Assembly (NCBI GenBank): GCA_049724395.1
Contig: JAUGWO010000011.1
Span: forward strand, 1 to 64,000
Direction of reading: 5' to 3'
DNA length: 64,000 nt
From: Spongospora subterranea f. sp. subterranea
Lineage: Eukaryota; Endomyxa: Phytomyxea; Phytomyxea; Plasmodiophorida
Part shown: positions 24,188 through 37,025 of the stretch, in pieces
Layout of the letters: each line of letters starts with the position of its first letter
Position numbering within the stretch: the first letter of the stretch is position 1
Translations under genes and position numbers: made by a program
The notes under the pieces: model-generated
Database searches by the model: none
Told to the model about the DNA's origin: nothing
The model's input: only the letters and a program-made list of their open reading frames with translations

Positions 24188-24304
24188 ATTTGCGGAAGTC
24201 ACTCGCAAAACTTGGAATAGAGTCGAGTCATTGAGTCGACTCCGCATCTCTAACTGGGATGGAGAGAATGTCCCCTGACGCAGAGTTTCTGCTCTCGTAT
24301 TCCG

Positions 24305-24650
24305 AAGCTGCAGCAACATGTCCTTGAACGTGGTCTGAAAACGCTCGCTAATTTGAACTTTTATGGCCAAGATCCTTCGCGGGAGAAAACTGGGGTAAAA
24401 CATTACGAGCACGAGATGATGAACTTCGAACTTTTGGGCCGTCCATATATTAATGGTCTCCGTTCTAACCAAACTTCAACTTGATTAATCGGCCAACAAA
24501 GCTTGCGGATAAAGTTGAGAATATCAATAATGAAGGCGTGACAGCGAATAAGGTCATAGATGTCAGAAAAAGTGCACTGCAGCAAATGTCGACACTGAAG
24601 GACGACAATACAATGGATGCAGGAGGACGCTGTCTCAATTTGTTCCTGAA
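24305..24650 (+). repeat. Dispersed repeat A, copy 1
   Basis: Starts with GAAGCTGCAGCAACATGTCC and is closely similar, in the same orientation, to 56127-56480, with scattered substitutions and small indels. The segment carries no intact gene and is probably part of a transposon present in several copies. Confidence 0.85.
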
Positions 24651-25091
24651 CTACATAAAAATTTCCTGGTTTGCTTCCGACTAACAATTTTTTTTTTTGA
24701 AAATGTTGATTCCACCACCAAGGCCTCTCTTGAAATTCTATTTCAGGCAGATTACGCCCTTCCTTGAATAACGGATTGGCAACATTCCTGGCGGTCATCA
24801 GTTCCTCGACGTGTCGCAATGGAAAACCTTGTGGATTTGGCGTTGGTATTCATAACAAATTCCGTGACGTCCGTTTTATGAGTTGCCATGTGCCGATTGG
24901 GATAATTCATCGACACGCAAACGATTTAAATCAAACTGGACAAACGGACGGTAGCTGCACAAGATCGCTGCCGCAACTACCTGAAATAGAGTTGCAAGAG
25001 AGGCCTTGGTGATGGATCCAAGATTTTCAAGAAAAAAACAACATTGTTAGCCGGAAGCAAACCAGGAAATTGTTAAGCAGGAACAAATTGA
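24634..25091. repeat. Foldback inverted repeat flanking dispersed repeat B
   Basis: The reverse complement of 24634-24750 resembles 24980-25091; both read AGAGAGGCCTTGGTG, then a polypurine run, then GGAAGCAAACCAGGAAA and GGAACAAATTGAG. The roughly 230-bp loop between them is dispersed repeat B, which recurs inverted at about 36830-37025. Confidence 0.75.
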
Positions 25092-26060
25092 GAAAGCAGT
25101 GGCGTACCATCTTGGGCAGTGAAGAGAGATTTTGCTGCGGGTGTGTGCTCCAAGACGACCTGATTGAGAGCATTAATGAACCGCATTTCGTCGTCAATGT
25201 TGACAATGGTCGGACATTGGGATTCAAAGGTGACCAAGAAATCAAGTTAGCTGATGTTGTTTCTGGAGGTGGTCGTGCGAATCACCGGAGGGCCATCTTC
25301 TCATATTGAAGCTTTGATGACGATTTTTCAAAACACAAAACGCAGTTACCCTATAAAAACTATTACGAAAAACGTTCCGAGCGCGTATTACCGTACGAGC
25401 CCGACAGGATGGGTGGACAGGACCGTTTTTACCTCAATGGGTCGCAGAACGTAAAGCATGTCTGTCGACATTCACGGTCGGGAGAAAGTGAGTTTTCTTG
25501 ACAACTGTGGCGGGCACAATAGAACTACGGAACTCCAATAAGCTTTGAACGGAAAGAGGACCTGTTTACCACCGTGCGCGACACACTTGTGTCAACCAGC
25601 AGACTCTTTCGAAGGTTAGAGATGCTCGGTCACCCTGGTGAGAGGCCAAGAATAGCCAACATGGTGTTGAATGGGCAATGGTCCATGAAGAAACGCCAGG
25701 TCGTCGTGGTCGAGGAAACTAACAATCCCAGGCAAAGAGTTTTCCCTACAGTTGGCGGCCGACGCGGTGCGGGATGTAAATAGTCAGAGGGATGTCGCCG
25801 GTCTGACATATGCGCGTATAGCCATGATTAGGTGTGGACTCGTTCGCGATGTGAATGGAGATTTGGAACGAAGCGCAATTAACGCCGGAGCTCCAGGCAA
25901 CTGTTTGGAAAACACCGAGCAAACATTGATGGCGTGCCCCTTTGAACTTAACAATCCCCATGAATTCAACTTCAATGTGAGATTGCACGTAGGCTGACTC
26001 GACTCGGTTCATTACAGTGATTGCACTTAAATTCCCTTCCTGCTGCGGCTGCATCGAACT
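25060..26060 (+). mobile_element. DDE transposase remnant, copy 1
   Basis: Translated pieces match the second copy at 43420-44800: NEPHFVVNVDNGRTLGFKGD and LADVVSGGG, then SAYYRTSPTGW near 25390 and LAADAVRDVNSQRDVAGLTY with MIRCGL near 25800. The frame is broken in at least three places. The order and motifs fit a DDE-type DNA transposase of the kind carrying D-N-G-K/R-T-L-G-F and A-D-V-V-S-G-G. Confidence 0.75.
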
Positions 26061-27482
26061 GTAGGAAAAACTCGTTGCCGTTGCTTTCGAATATATAGAC
26101 GACGACAGAATTTGACGACAGAACCTCAGTCATTGCAGTCTGTACTTAAAATCGCTCTCCGCAATTATCACTAATTTTCAGTTCCGCACCCAAAATAGTG
26201 TGGGCAGGGATTATTATACTGTGACCCGCACTAATTCGGGTGCCCAGACGTGTATGCCGTGGACAAGTTTCACAGCAGAACGGGTAAATCAGCTCGGGTC
26301 ACCTCTCTTCTCTATAGTGTGTCGACATGTTTTGACCCCAGGCTGGTGACCGCGAATCTAACCGATTTCCATACTGCTCCTGTCCGTAAAAAATATATTT
26401 CTGTCGGGCGTGCTGCGATAGTCTGGAACCGATTCAGTAGTTGCCTGATTCACCAGAGTTATTACCGTTGAAAATCTTTTACTATTTCAGCGTGAACGCG
26501 ACAGATTTGGCCCCGAAAATAAGTATAGTACTCTTGTCGACTTAGAATCCTGCTTCATCTCAGGCTGATGATCGGACTGAAAATACTGTCGATGAAAACC
26601 GGATCGAGATAATCGCCAAAACGGAAGAGCATCAGTCAGCGCAACCATCACTGACTGTGAATTGTGAAACGCAGCGCGGCCGCCAGCGAATCACATTTCG
26701 AACCGCTATTGGAAGTAACGAAACACATGGGAATATGAAATTTAGAGGGTTGCCCGGTGACCAACATATACGAGTAATGGATTTGAATCACCCAGTTGTG
26801 ACACGGGAACGTTTTCTCTATACTAACTGCTCGGTCAACAACATCTCTCGCATTTTTCAAACATGGTTTGGGCGGTTTGGTCACAATTCGGGAATTGCAT
26901 CACATGGCGTTTTTAGAGGCGGGCAGCACGGTTGACAAACGAGCGTGCTTTGAAATCTCTTAATAAAATCTTACCGGCCTTGCTCCAAATTAAAAAAATA
27001 GGGCTGAGGGGTATTCCTGTCGTTGCATCACCATTTGAGCATGAATACAAGCTTGGGCATGGACTGAGTTAAAGACTTTGATGATTTATTTCGACATCGT
27101 TTCAATGCTAGACCAGCTATCCAGGCCATTGATGGCGATTGAATGGTCCCCAGTTTGGTCAACGTCTGTACTGTAGTTACCGACTGAGGTCTCAACAGAA
27201 GCTGCAGATGGCCGTACCAAGCATGGTTGCAGATATATAATAGAACAGTCTTGCTGTGAAGCCCTGTGTGCAATGAGAGCTGATGCGGGTGACGGGCAGC
27301 CCCATTCCCTGATCAGTCAACACAATCTCCTTCCCCAAACCGCTCCCGTCTTCCCACAGCTTCTGGCCCTCAGTCATCTATCTGTCCCAGCCCTCCGCAT
27401 GACCTGTTACCGCTACACTACAGAACTCGAGTCACACCTCGCTCATAAATCGCATTCGTCAACATTGTCGATATTTTGCTGA
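26061..27482. other. Intergenic, 5' of the BEACH gene
   Basis: Short frames only on both strands, none recognised. The right end presumably holds the promoter of the BEACH gene. Confidence 0.45.
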
Positions 27483-30400
27483 ATGGATTCGGGTCCTGGA
27501 CCGCCGCCCCTGGTTCAATGCACCACTCTTATGAAGTTTATCGCCCAACAACCGTTGCTGGAGGAGCGAATTCCGCTCGGTAGAAGTTTGGTGGAATTAT
27601 GCCTGCTAAACAGGCAACTACTCCCCATTGTTGCTCAGTCGATGGAGTTCCTCTCTCTCGTTCCATCTCTTCTAGAGTTGCCAAATATGAGGACATTTAT
27701 TGTTGCATTTTTGAGCATCGCTCCGCCAGATGCTGCACCTGTTATCAAAATTTTGCAGCAGATGTTGTCAACTGGAAATCGATCAGATTTGGTGTTGACT
27801 ATTTGCCGTCAATATTTGGAATCAACAGATATTCAGGACGCTTTCAAGGCATACTTCCTAGTTGATCAAGGTATGCTGTCGTGTTTCATCGATATGCTAT
27901 CTTCGATTTCAAGTGCGGACCTGTTTCGTAACCTGATCAGGGTTATTGGCTCGGCTTTAGCCTATTGCGCCGCAGCCCGCCAAAGTTGCCACTTTTTCAA
28001 TAGTTTCCGGTTAATTGAGGCTGCTGTTCTGAAATCTGAACTTATCCAAACTCCAGAAAATGCAGACCCACTCATTTTGTCTTTTTTTTTGTCCGCGCTG
28101 CACCAGTCATCGTCGGAGTTCGATGCTCTGTGGAACAGCGATCTCTCTTCTCTCAGCCCGGGCATCATTGGAAGTATTCCAATTATTCCCATCATTGTAA
28201 AATTGTTGCCATATTGCAGTAATTGTGCTCAACGTGACGTTTTCAGCCTTCTTCAAAAATGTCTCTCTCAGTTTGAGATAAATGTTATTTTGATGATGTC
28301 ATTACCATCAATAACCGACGCTTTTTTGGTACAGTTTTCGTCTATACTGCAGGATGAGTCTGATCTTAGGTGGAAACCCTTTCTATCATTGTTAAAGATC
28401 CTTCTTACTTATCGTCCTTCGCCTGTGTGTGTTAATCGGTTTCTGGACGCTGTTGACAAATCACCGCATTTGGTGGGGTTTTTGGTGGAAGAACTCCTGT
28501 TACCTGGCGCCAAAATACCATTTATTCAGTTCGACCTTGGCACGTCAGGGGCGTCCTGTATGATCACACAAATATCGGACGTTGAGCAATGGCCCCCTCC
28601 AAAAGGGTACAGTATTGCGTTGTGGTTTTACATTGATTCTCAAGCTAGTGATATACATCTTTTCGCCATTCTAGGCCAGTTTGCCGTATTTGTAAAAGGT
28701 GGCCATCTGTATCTGGAATGTGGCTCCACCTTGATCCCGATAATGGATTTCGAATGGGTCGCAGGGATATGGTATCACCTGGTGCTAACGCACGAAAGAA
28801 AACTACTACAGTCCTCAATGATGACAGTTTATGTGAATGGTGAAACAATCCAGTCACTAAAGCTTCCATATCCCAACACTTGGGGAACTCAACCAGGACA
28901 AAGCGGAGCAAGTGGAAAATTCACTTTCGTGATTGGGACGTGGCCTGATTTACAGCAACCCAAATCTGACACACGATGGAAGGTAACGTCATGCACACTT
29001 CTAAACGTGGCAGTTACCTCACCAATTGCTGCCAAATGGTTTGCGTTGGGAAGACAAGCAATAATGGTGGGCGGCGCCCAAAGAGTCTTCAATCACACTG
29101 CAGAATATTTACAGGCTAGTTCTGCGATAGAGCTAGCGCTACTAGCCACACATCCAATCCCTGAAAGATCCCAACATTCACGATCAGTCAGCTTACTATC
29201 TGCTGCATCACTTTCTGACCAACTAATTCCCGGTTCATCATTTATTGCAATGGTACATGCTCAACATTCGCGGATTGTACCATTCCCATGCAAAGATGTC
29301 GATTATATGTTTCTTATTAGTTCATGTACTGCACATATTCAAGATGATTCCCAAAGCATGGGGCACGTTGCCGTATACTCTCCAATTGGAATAGCGGCAG
29401 CCTCAACTAGTGTAGGCAGCATTAGCCATTTTCTTCGTTTCCTGAGCAAATCTCGCACTCCAGATGAGTTAAATCAGTGGCTTCTCGCAATCACCCTCTT
29501 GTTGCGTGATTGTACTGATTTTATCAGGAAAATGACTGTCCAATCGGAATACATCTCGCTTGCGTCCCTTCTAAAGAAGTTATGCACTCTTTGGGACAGT
29601 AAAACTGTAGATTTGGTTCTGGCTATCATTGGGCTCTACAGCAGAGGCAAAAGTGGCCGTATTGTAAACACCTGGGCTCTTGATAGTTTAGTTATGGATA
29701 TGAATGTTTGGATCAATACCTCTCCTACAGTGCAGAAGCTCTTGATCACAACATTGGAAGAGGCCATCGTTTTCAATACTGCTTCCCAACAAAATCTAAA
29801 GGCAATTGAGTCCATTGGAAATCCTGTTCCTAGAATCGTATCGGTCTTAGGCGAGGAGGACTTGGCAGAAGAAACTGAAATTGGCCTGACACGGCTTCTC
29901 GGGATATTCATTTCATCATCAACTAACCCAGAAAATTTTGCGATTGTATGTGATTCGGCTATTGCTGCTGTCCAGCTGCAACCCAGCCAATCTAATGGTG
30001 ATAAGGTCGATTACAGTCAGGAATCAAGCCCGATATCGGTTCCCAGCAGCCCTTATAGTGTCAACTCTCCGGGGTCAACACATTCATGGACAGCTTCGGT
30101 AAAGCTGAAGTCGCATTCCGTGTGGGCTGATAACCGGAGACACCGGTTACTTGAGATGTTGTTATCTCTTGTACGGCAGGCGTTTGAGAGTGGGAATGTC
30201 GCCCAACTTGGGGTTTACGCCAACTCCATGGATGCGTATTTTATTTGCATTTTGGTGGAAGGAGGACGGAATCCGCAAAGACGAACTGTTCTAGTAGCGT
30301 TGCAACTGATGAATCTATTCTTTCTCAAGCAACCGTTGATGGCAGATAATTTTTTCAAGTCAGGTTCATTTCATATTCTTTTCAAAACGCTACGGCCATT

Positions 30401-33400
30401 TTGTTCATACCCAGAAGTTTTCTCAATGCTTTTATTGATGCTTTCTGGCAGACCGTATTTTGAATTTTCTGACCAGTTACCTCAAACGCCCTTAGAAACC
30501 ATGTCTGTAAAAGAGTTGACCAAGGTTATCATCAGCCAATCAGCAGAATCTCGCGCTATTTGCTTCCCCGGTGCAGCTCATATATTGGTTAGTTTAATCG
30601 TTTTTGGCGCAACTCACGTAAAAAGGCCATCAATTATGGATAGACATGGGTCTGTATCTGCTCTGCGTCCTTCCTCAATTGGCGTTTCTCGACGCGATTC
30701 AAACCATTCCGTTACTGTTAATACGCAAACTTTGATATCTTCTCCAATGTCGCGGCGTTCGATGTCTCCCGTTATTTCTCGGGTGCCTCAGCTGAATATC
30801 CCAGACGACGATGCTGCCATATTGCCCTTAGGTCAGGTCACCTCGCCTGCTCTGGATGACAAAAGGTTTTCGGACGACTCTTTTGTCTATCACAAAACTC
30901 ATGAGAAGTTGGCTGAAACCTCATCAAGGACCAACAGTTCTCGGAGATCGAAACCCAACGATGCTGTCAATTCAGATCTGCTCATTGATTCTATTCAAGC
31001 CATCACAGAAATTATTGCTTTGTCTTCTTCTTCCTCTATCAATGCTGATCCACTAGGTTCTTTGTATGAAATTTCTATCATCAAGCAGGTCGCAGATGCG
31101 AGATTTGTCTTTGAGAGCGATGTCTTGGGCGGAGAACATTTGAGTAAAGAGGTAAGTAGCTAAACTATATTCAAAGGTTTCCGATTAAATGGGTTTTTTT
31201 AAAGATGGAGAAACTGCTTGTATGGCTGTTATACAAAACGTTGTTCCTCTCCCGTTCCGATCCGCTAAGTCTACTACGTCGTGCATTGTGTCTCGTTCCT
31301 TTTAATATTAGCGAAGCTGCGTTGAATGCGTACCAGTCTAGAATCATCGTTGCGCTTTTTGAGCGAATATCTGAACACGGTTGCAACCAATCTGATCTTC
31401 AGCAAAACGCTTCTTTACGCTCAAGCTTCTTCGCAATGATCCAATATATGGCTGAACATATATACCTAGGAAGATATTCACAAGATGTGCTTGAAAAAAC
31501 GGCGTATTGCCTTTCTCTGCACCGTTTACTGGAACGCGACCAATTTTCCGCCAGTCAAGGTGATTTAATCTCAAGTGCACTATTGGAAGCCTCTAGACGA
31601 ATGATATTGTTTCGGTTGTCGCGGCGCGATCAGGAACACTCCGGAGAGCTGTACCAGCTTATTTTTGAACATGCTCATCTGTTATGTGTTTCGGATGATG
31701 AAGATTTTGTAGTTTCTGTTCTTTATCATGCTACTCTTCAACTGATTAATGGAGATGGAAATTCGCAACATATTTGCGCGAAGATCTGGCATTGGGTTGC
31801 GCTGAGACATTTCTCGCTTTTTGAATCTCTCATCGTTTTCAGCTATCGGTTGGAAGGGGATCCTGATATATACACGCTTGATTTGCTAGAAAACGGGTTT
31901 TCCAGGCTGATGCAGGATAGGTACTCATCTTTTTTATCGTGGCTCAGCTCCGAAAACAACCGAAACTCTGTCATGTTTATGGCAACCACGATGTTGGAGC
32001 CAGTATGGAAGTTATATGAATCTGTTCGAAAGCGGGATACATTAGATCAAAAAAGTGAGAGAGATGCTGCCATTGCGCAATTCACTGAACAAGATAATAA
32101 CCGTCTTGAACGAGACGCGGGGGCACAAGTCGATATGGAATTTGCAGTTCTCCACCATTTACAAAAAGCCAGAGAGAGAGAAGTTTTGCGTTTACTGTCA
32201 TTGAAGCAAATTGCGAAGGAAGCTGAAAAGGCTAACGCCTGTCGCTGGAGTTCTCATCTTGACAACCTGAATCGGACAGTGGCCTGTCAGGCACTGTCTT
32301 GGACTCAACACGACGATGTTCCATCAGTGACCTGGGAAGACTTATGGACACTTGATCTTATTCAAGGCCCCAACAGGACTCGCTCGAAATTAAAGCGCCG
32401 TGCGCAAGTCCATCATGAGCTTACAATTCAGGAAAACCGAAAGCAAGCGCCTTCGAATGAACTTATCAAGGCTGCCGATAGTAAAGAAAGCCCTGCACCA
32501 GCAAACAAAAGGGAAGATGAGTTTCTCAACGTTCCTGATCCATCTTCTGCTAAACATGCTTCAACACAAAGTCATTCCGGTCCGCTGACGTCAAGGCGCC
32601 GGCCACTTAACCAATATCATTCGCGATCACGACTCTCTAGCGTTTCTCTTGCCCATTTATTACCAGCATTGCATTCACCACGTGAAGCCTCCAGCGAATC
32701 TCAAAATAACGACGCTGTGATCAGCGATTTCTGGCTTCGGGGCGAGCAAAGACTCAAAATCATGCTTGAAGCAGAAACCGATATCCAAGCGTTTTACCCG
32801 TGCCGGAAGGTTATCGGCCTTGATGAAAAAGAATGCATATTCGTTCTTTGTCCTAATTCAATGTCTCTCATTATTGGATATCGCATCAATGAGAACGGGG
32901 ACGTTACTCCGGTGACACCATCAAAAAAGAAACAAGCCAAATCGAACTGGGCACACGACGCAAAATTAAGCCCTCAAGTGAACGCCGACAATGACACTAA
33001 CTTACCTTCAAATGCACGGTTCACCTTTGATCAGATAGCCCATTTAACTAAGTGCCGATATCTTCTGCACCCTTCGGGGCTTGATATTTCCTTCATCGAT
33101 GGTAACAATTTTTTGCTTGTATTCTCTGTATCCGATAGGCAAGACGTGTATGATCTACTTATTGCCTCTTGGTATGTTGCATTTGTAGTGAATGCCCCGT
33201 CAATAACTGAGAGTCTTATTAGCCCCAGATTAGTAGATCCTGATTCGACCGCAACTTTGTTTAATAGTGGTAATGGGCCAAGTGGTGCTCCCTGGTCCAT
33301 TTTAATACTGTTTTTTTTACTACAGAGAGTTCGCGACTCAATCGCTTAGTGAAAGCTACAACTAACACCTGGCTGCGAGGGCAGTTATCGAACTTTGACT

Positions 33401-35379
33401 ATTTGATGCAACTTTCGCTACTGTCGCAAAGGACCTTTAACGACCTTACCCAGTATCCTGTATTTCCATGGGTAGTTCAAGATTTTCATAGTGACGCTCT
33501 TGATTTGGAATCGGCAGCTACGTTTCGAGACTTACGTAAGCCTATAGGCGCACTGGACAGGGACAGAGAACAAATGTTCAGAGACCGGTACGATTCATGG
33601 GAGGATGATCAAATCCCAAAATTCAACTATGGCACACATTATTCTTCCGCCCCAGTAGTCCTCAATTTCTTGGTCCGTTTGGAACCGTTCACTTCTCAAT
33701 TCAAACGTTTACACAGCGGTCGATTCGATAAACCCGATCGAATGTTCCACGACTTAGGAGACTGCTGGAATGCGTGTTCAGGGCCGAATGCAGGCACCAG
33801 CGATGTCCGAGAGTTATTACCCGAATTCTATTTCATGCCAGAATTCCTTGTAAATGGTAAAAATCTTAATCTTGGCATTCGATCGTCCGGAATCGAAACA
33901 GATAACGTGGTCCTACCACCATGGGCTTCCGGTAGCCCGAGAAAGTTTATCTCCCTTCATCGCCAAGCTCTAGAATCTGACTATGTGTCTGCAAATATTC
34001 ATCATTGGATTGATCTAATTTATGGATACAAGCAGAAAGGTCCCGCTGCTGTGGAAGCATGTAATACTTTTTATTACACCAGTGTAGGATTCACATAATA
34101 TTTGTATTTTACATAGCTGATTTATTCACATCAGTATGAAGGACAAGTCGATTTTCAGTCTTTAGAAAACGACCCTGTCCGAAAATCGGCCCTGATTGAG
34201 CAAGTTAGAAGCTTTGGTCAGACACCGAAGCAACTGTTTACCAAACAGCACCCGGCACGCCAGGGTCGTACCGATCAGGCTCACTTGATCAGGTACTGTA
34301 AACATATTCAATTACTAGAAGCGAAACAGATGGGGAAGACAATCGGATGTATTGGATATACTTCTGATAGAATCAAAACATCGCCATTATTTTCGGCATT
34401 GATTGGACCTGCAAACGATATTTACGCCACTTGGGGCACGGTTGATGGAACAGTTCGCTTTTTTTCAACTGAACCTGAATCATACGCAAGAATGGCTATA
34501 ACTGGCGCTCATTCGCCTGGGGCCATTATTACCTGTGTTCACGTTTCGACTAACGGTTTGGCGTTAATAACCGGTGCTTCGGATTCAAGCATTGTTGTGT
34601 TCAAACGAAAAGGGTTGAAATCAGATGAAGTCTTTGTTAGAAGAGGCACTCTAGATGGTCACATCACGGCAATCGTCTCCTTAGCAATCTCTAGCGAATT
34701 CTCTATCATTGTATCTGCATCAGCAGACACGGTGATCCTGATTTGGGATTTGAATCGGCTCGAACCTGTGGCGAATGTTTTGCTACCACAGAATATCATC
34801 CAGTCATCAATTATCCTATCAGTTGACTGCATGGGAAATGGAGATATTGGTATTGGTTTCGGAGATGGTAATATTGCTATCTGGGATCGCAACTGTCATA
34901 AGGTCGCATCAACAACCAATGAGCGCGTATCTGTTGGCGCGATAATGTCACTACAGTTCTGTTCGTCGCACGTTGGGTGGTCGGCGTGTCTTATAAGTGG
35001 TCATTTTGATGGTAGCATCGTGGTCTGGTTTGCCGATTTTGATGGATCCATACATTGCGGTAGGATTTTGGGAAGCAGCGAACATAAGTCCCCTATCACA
35101 GCATTGACGGTGTCACCTGATCTGAACCAGTTCTGGTCTGGTGACACAGCTGGTTATGTTCTGAGTTGGGGAATACCTGCACCAATCTTAGCAGAGCTTC
35201 GTTGTGGGCCTGCCACTTCGGCAATATGCGGATTATGCAACAAGAAATCTCGGAAGGGAGCAGAAGGATTCGAGTTTTGCCATCTGTGCCAGTCTTTGTA
35301 TTGCTCGCAATGTTGGCTAGAACATTATAGGACAAAAGACAAACATAAATTATCGACTGTAATATTTAGAGCTCAATAA
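27483..35379 (+). CDS. BEACH-domain protein of the WDFY3/ALFY type, 4 exons
   Basis: BEACH proteins are large scaffolds in vesicle traffic, lysosome biology and selective autophagy. Exons 27483-31151, 31205-33284, 33326-34083 and 34135-35379 give 2583 residues with consistent phases. The N-terminal part is helical and armadillo-like. A concanavalin-A-like lectin domain lies at about residues 340-475 (YSIALWFYID, GIWYHLVLTHE, VYVNGE), as in WDFY3 and neurobeachin. A PH-BEACH domain is at about 1740-1890, then the BEACH domain at about 1915-2215 (SNFDYLMQLS, FNDLTQYPVFPWV, DLIYGYKQKGPAAVEA, FGQTPKQLF). WD40 repeats fill about 2240-2520 (SASADTVILIWDLN, GFGDGNIAIWDRN). The last 50 residues form a zinc-binding module, CGLC, CHLC, CSQC then H residues, where ALFY has its FYVE finger. 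The 41-nt intron at 33285-33325 is the least certain. The stop lies 20 bp from the convergent neighbour. Confidence 0.92.
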
Positions 35380-35399
35380 AATATTGATAAAGTGAGTAC

Positions 35400-36542
35400 T
35401 CATTTCTTTAAAGGATCGAACAGCATAATGATGGGATCAGTTTCAGTCGGGGGCTCCTCACATTTAAGATCATCACGAACCGCGATACTGCCAAATAACG
35501 AGGATAACCCGTTGGGATCTGAACCGAATGTAGTAGGATGCGAGTCTCGCGCTGCTATTAGATGAAACGGATCGCTTTCTGACTCCGTTGACGAGGACGA
35601 TGGCGGCACAGGTATGGAGGGCGGAGGGTCATGAGTAGGGCCACTCAGGAGAATATGAGGAACTCTCTCCTCCTCTAGAATGGAACGTTCATTTTTGGAC
35701 TCTTCTGCAGAAGACAAAACTCAAATACCGAATGTAATGGCTTTGACCTTGGCTTGAAGAGGTTCAGCTGGGAAATCTGAATAGTTTCGCTTGTTGTTGA
35801 TGATTTCTTGGCAACCATCATTTATCTGAAGTAATATATCTACGGTGGCTTCATGATCAAGCTCCATCAGGCACAGTAATACCCGATCTTGAATACTTCG
35901 TACAACCCTCATATCTTGACTAAACTTGATACGTTCGCAAGCGGTGATTAAATCCATTTTGAATTTATTGCCCCAATCTTGACGGCTAGTGCATGGATCA
36001 AATACCGACAAATCGCCAGGAAACTGGTCAATTAGAGCTTGATACGAACTGAGCGCCCAGGACGACAGTATCGCATGATTGCACCATGTTTTGATTAATA
36101 AGATAACGTCAGATCGAGAACGGGAGTTGGATCGAGCGATTGTTAATAGGGAGTTTAGACATGGATGACCTTGGAGGATTACACAGAGAGATGATTGAAG
36201 GGAAGAATTGCTCGTGAGATATGATAATAATTCTAGTGAGGATCTGGACGTTAGATTTGAGGTTATATAAGTGTCAATCTGGTCCAACACACTGGCGATA
36301 TCCTGATCAGTAATGTGTTGTGATGCAATTCCCTCCAAAATACACTGATAATGTCGGGCTCTGTCTGCTCGAGATTCAGGATTACCAGCGCATGCAAACT
36401 GTATATGGGATTCTATGGACATCAGCCCAATCTCAAATGGGAAGAACTGCACTTGTTCAGGGCTTTTCTTAAAGGGTTCACTACAGTCAAAGGGAAGGCG
36501 CCGGCGGAGCGCCATCCCATCACTATAACGCAGCCCGCACAT
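35400..36542 (-). CDS. VHS/GAT-like adaptor protein with a 24-nt intron
   Basis: Exons 36542-35729 and 35704-35400 give 372 residues. The first 160 residues form helices resembling a VHS domain (DVILLIKTWCNHAI, SSYQALIDQF). They are followed by a GAT-like helical stretch (MELDHEATVDILLQINDGCQEI) as in TOM1, GGA and Lsb5 proteins, which sort ubiquitinated cargo at endosomes and the Golgi. The C-terminal 100 residues are disordered, rich in Pro, Ser and Glu, and end in IIMLFDPLKK, which resembles a clathrin-binding LxDPL box. The only intron, 35705-35728, is 24 nt (GTATTTGAG to TTCTGCAG), phase 1; without it the frame stops at TGA. The VHS/GAT call rests on pattern and layout, not on a signature residue set. 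An internal ATG (MSIESHIQF) would also be a reasonable start. Confidence 0.6.
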
Positions 36543-36676
36543 GGAGATGATCGGCGGTAGTGGGGACTACAATGCGCCACATCAGAATCTATTTAACAAC
36601 AACGGACCCAAAATATTACCATTATGCGTTGCCGAGTTGTGGATTAGACTTATTTCGGAGAATCACAAACAGTATG

Positions 36677-36831
36677 GCGACGCAAACGATTTGAAGCAAA
36701 CTCGGCAAACGGCCGGTAAAACTGCACACGATCGCTGCCGCGAGCCCGGAAATGTGTCCAGAACTCGCGGCAGCGATCTTGTGCAGTTTTACCGACCGTT
36801 TGCCGAGTTTGCTTTAAATCGTTTGCGTCGA
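36677..36831. repeat. Near-perfect foldback repeat, 67-bp arms
   Basis: The left arm 36677-36744 begins CGACGCAAACGATTTGAAGC; the right arm 36764-36831 is its complement with few mismatches, around a loop of about 20 bp. It resembles terminal inverted repeats of a collapsed DNA transposon or a MITE. The right arm runs straight into dispersed repeat B. Confidence 0.88.
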
Positions 36832-37025
36832 TGAATTATGCCAATTGCCACATGGCAACTCATAAGCGGACGTCGCGGAAGTTAAGAATACCAACGCCAA
36901 ATCCAACAAGGTTTTCCATTGCGGGAACGACACGTCGAGGAACTGATGATCGCCAGAAATGTTGCCAATCCGTTATTCAAGGTAGAGCATAGTCTGCCTG
37001 AAATAGAATTGCAAGAAAGAGGCCT
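36832..37025 (-). repeat. Dispersed repeat B, second copy
   Basis: The reverse complement of this block matches about 24730-24925. Shared words are TTGCCAATCCGTTATTCAAG, GGAACTGATGATCGCCAG and CATTGCGG. No gene is present. Confidence 0.8.
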
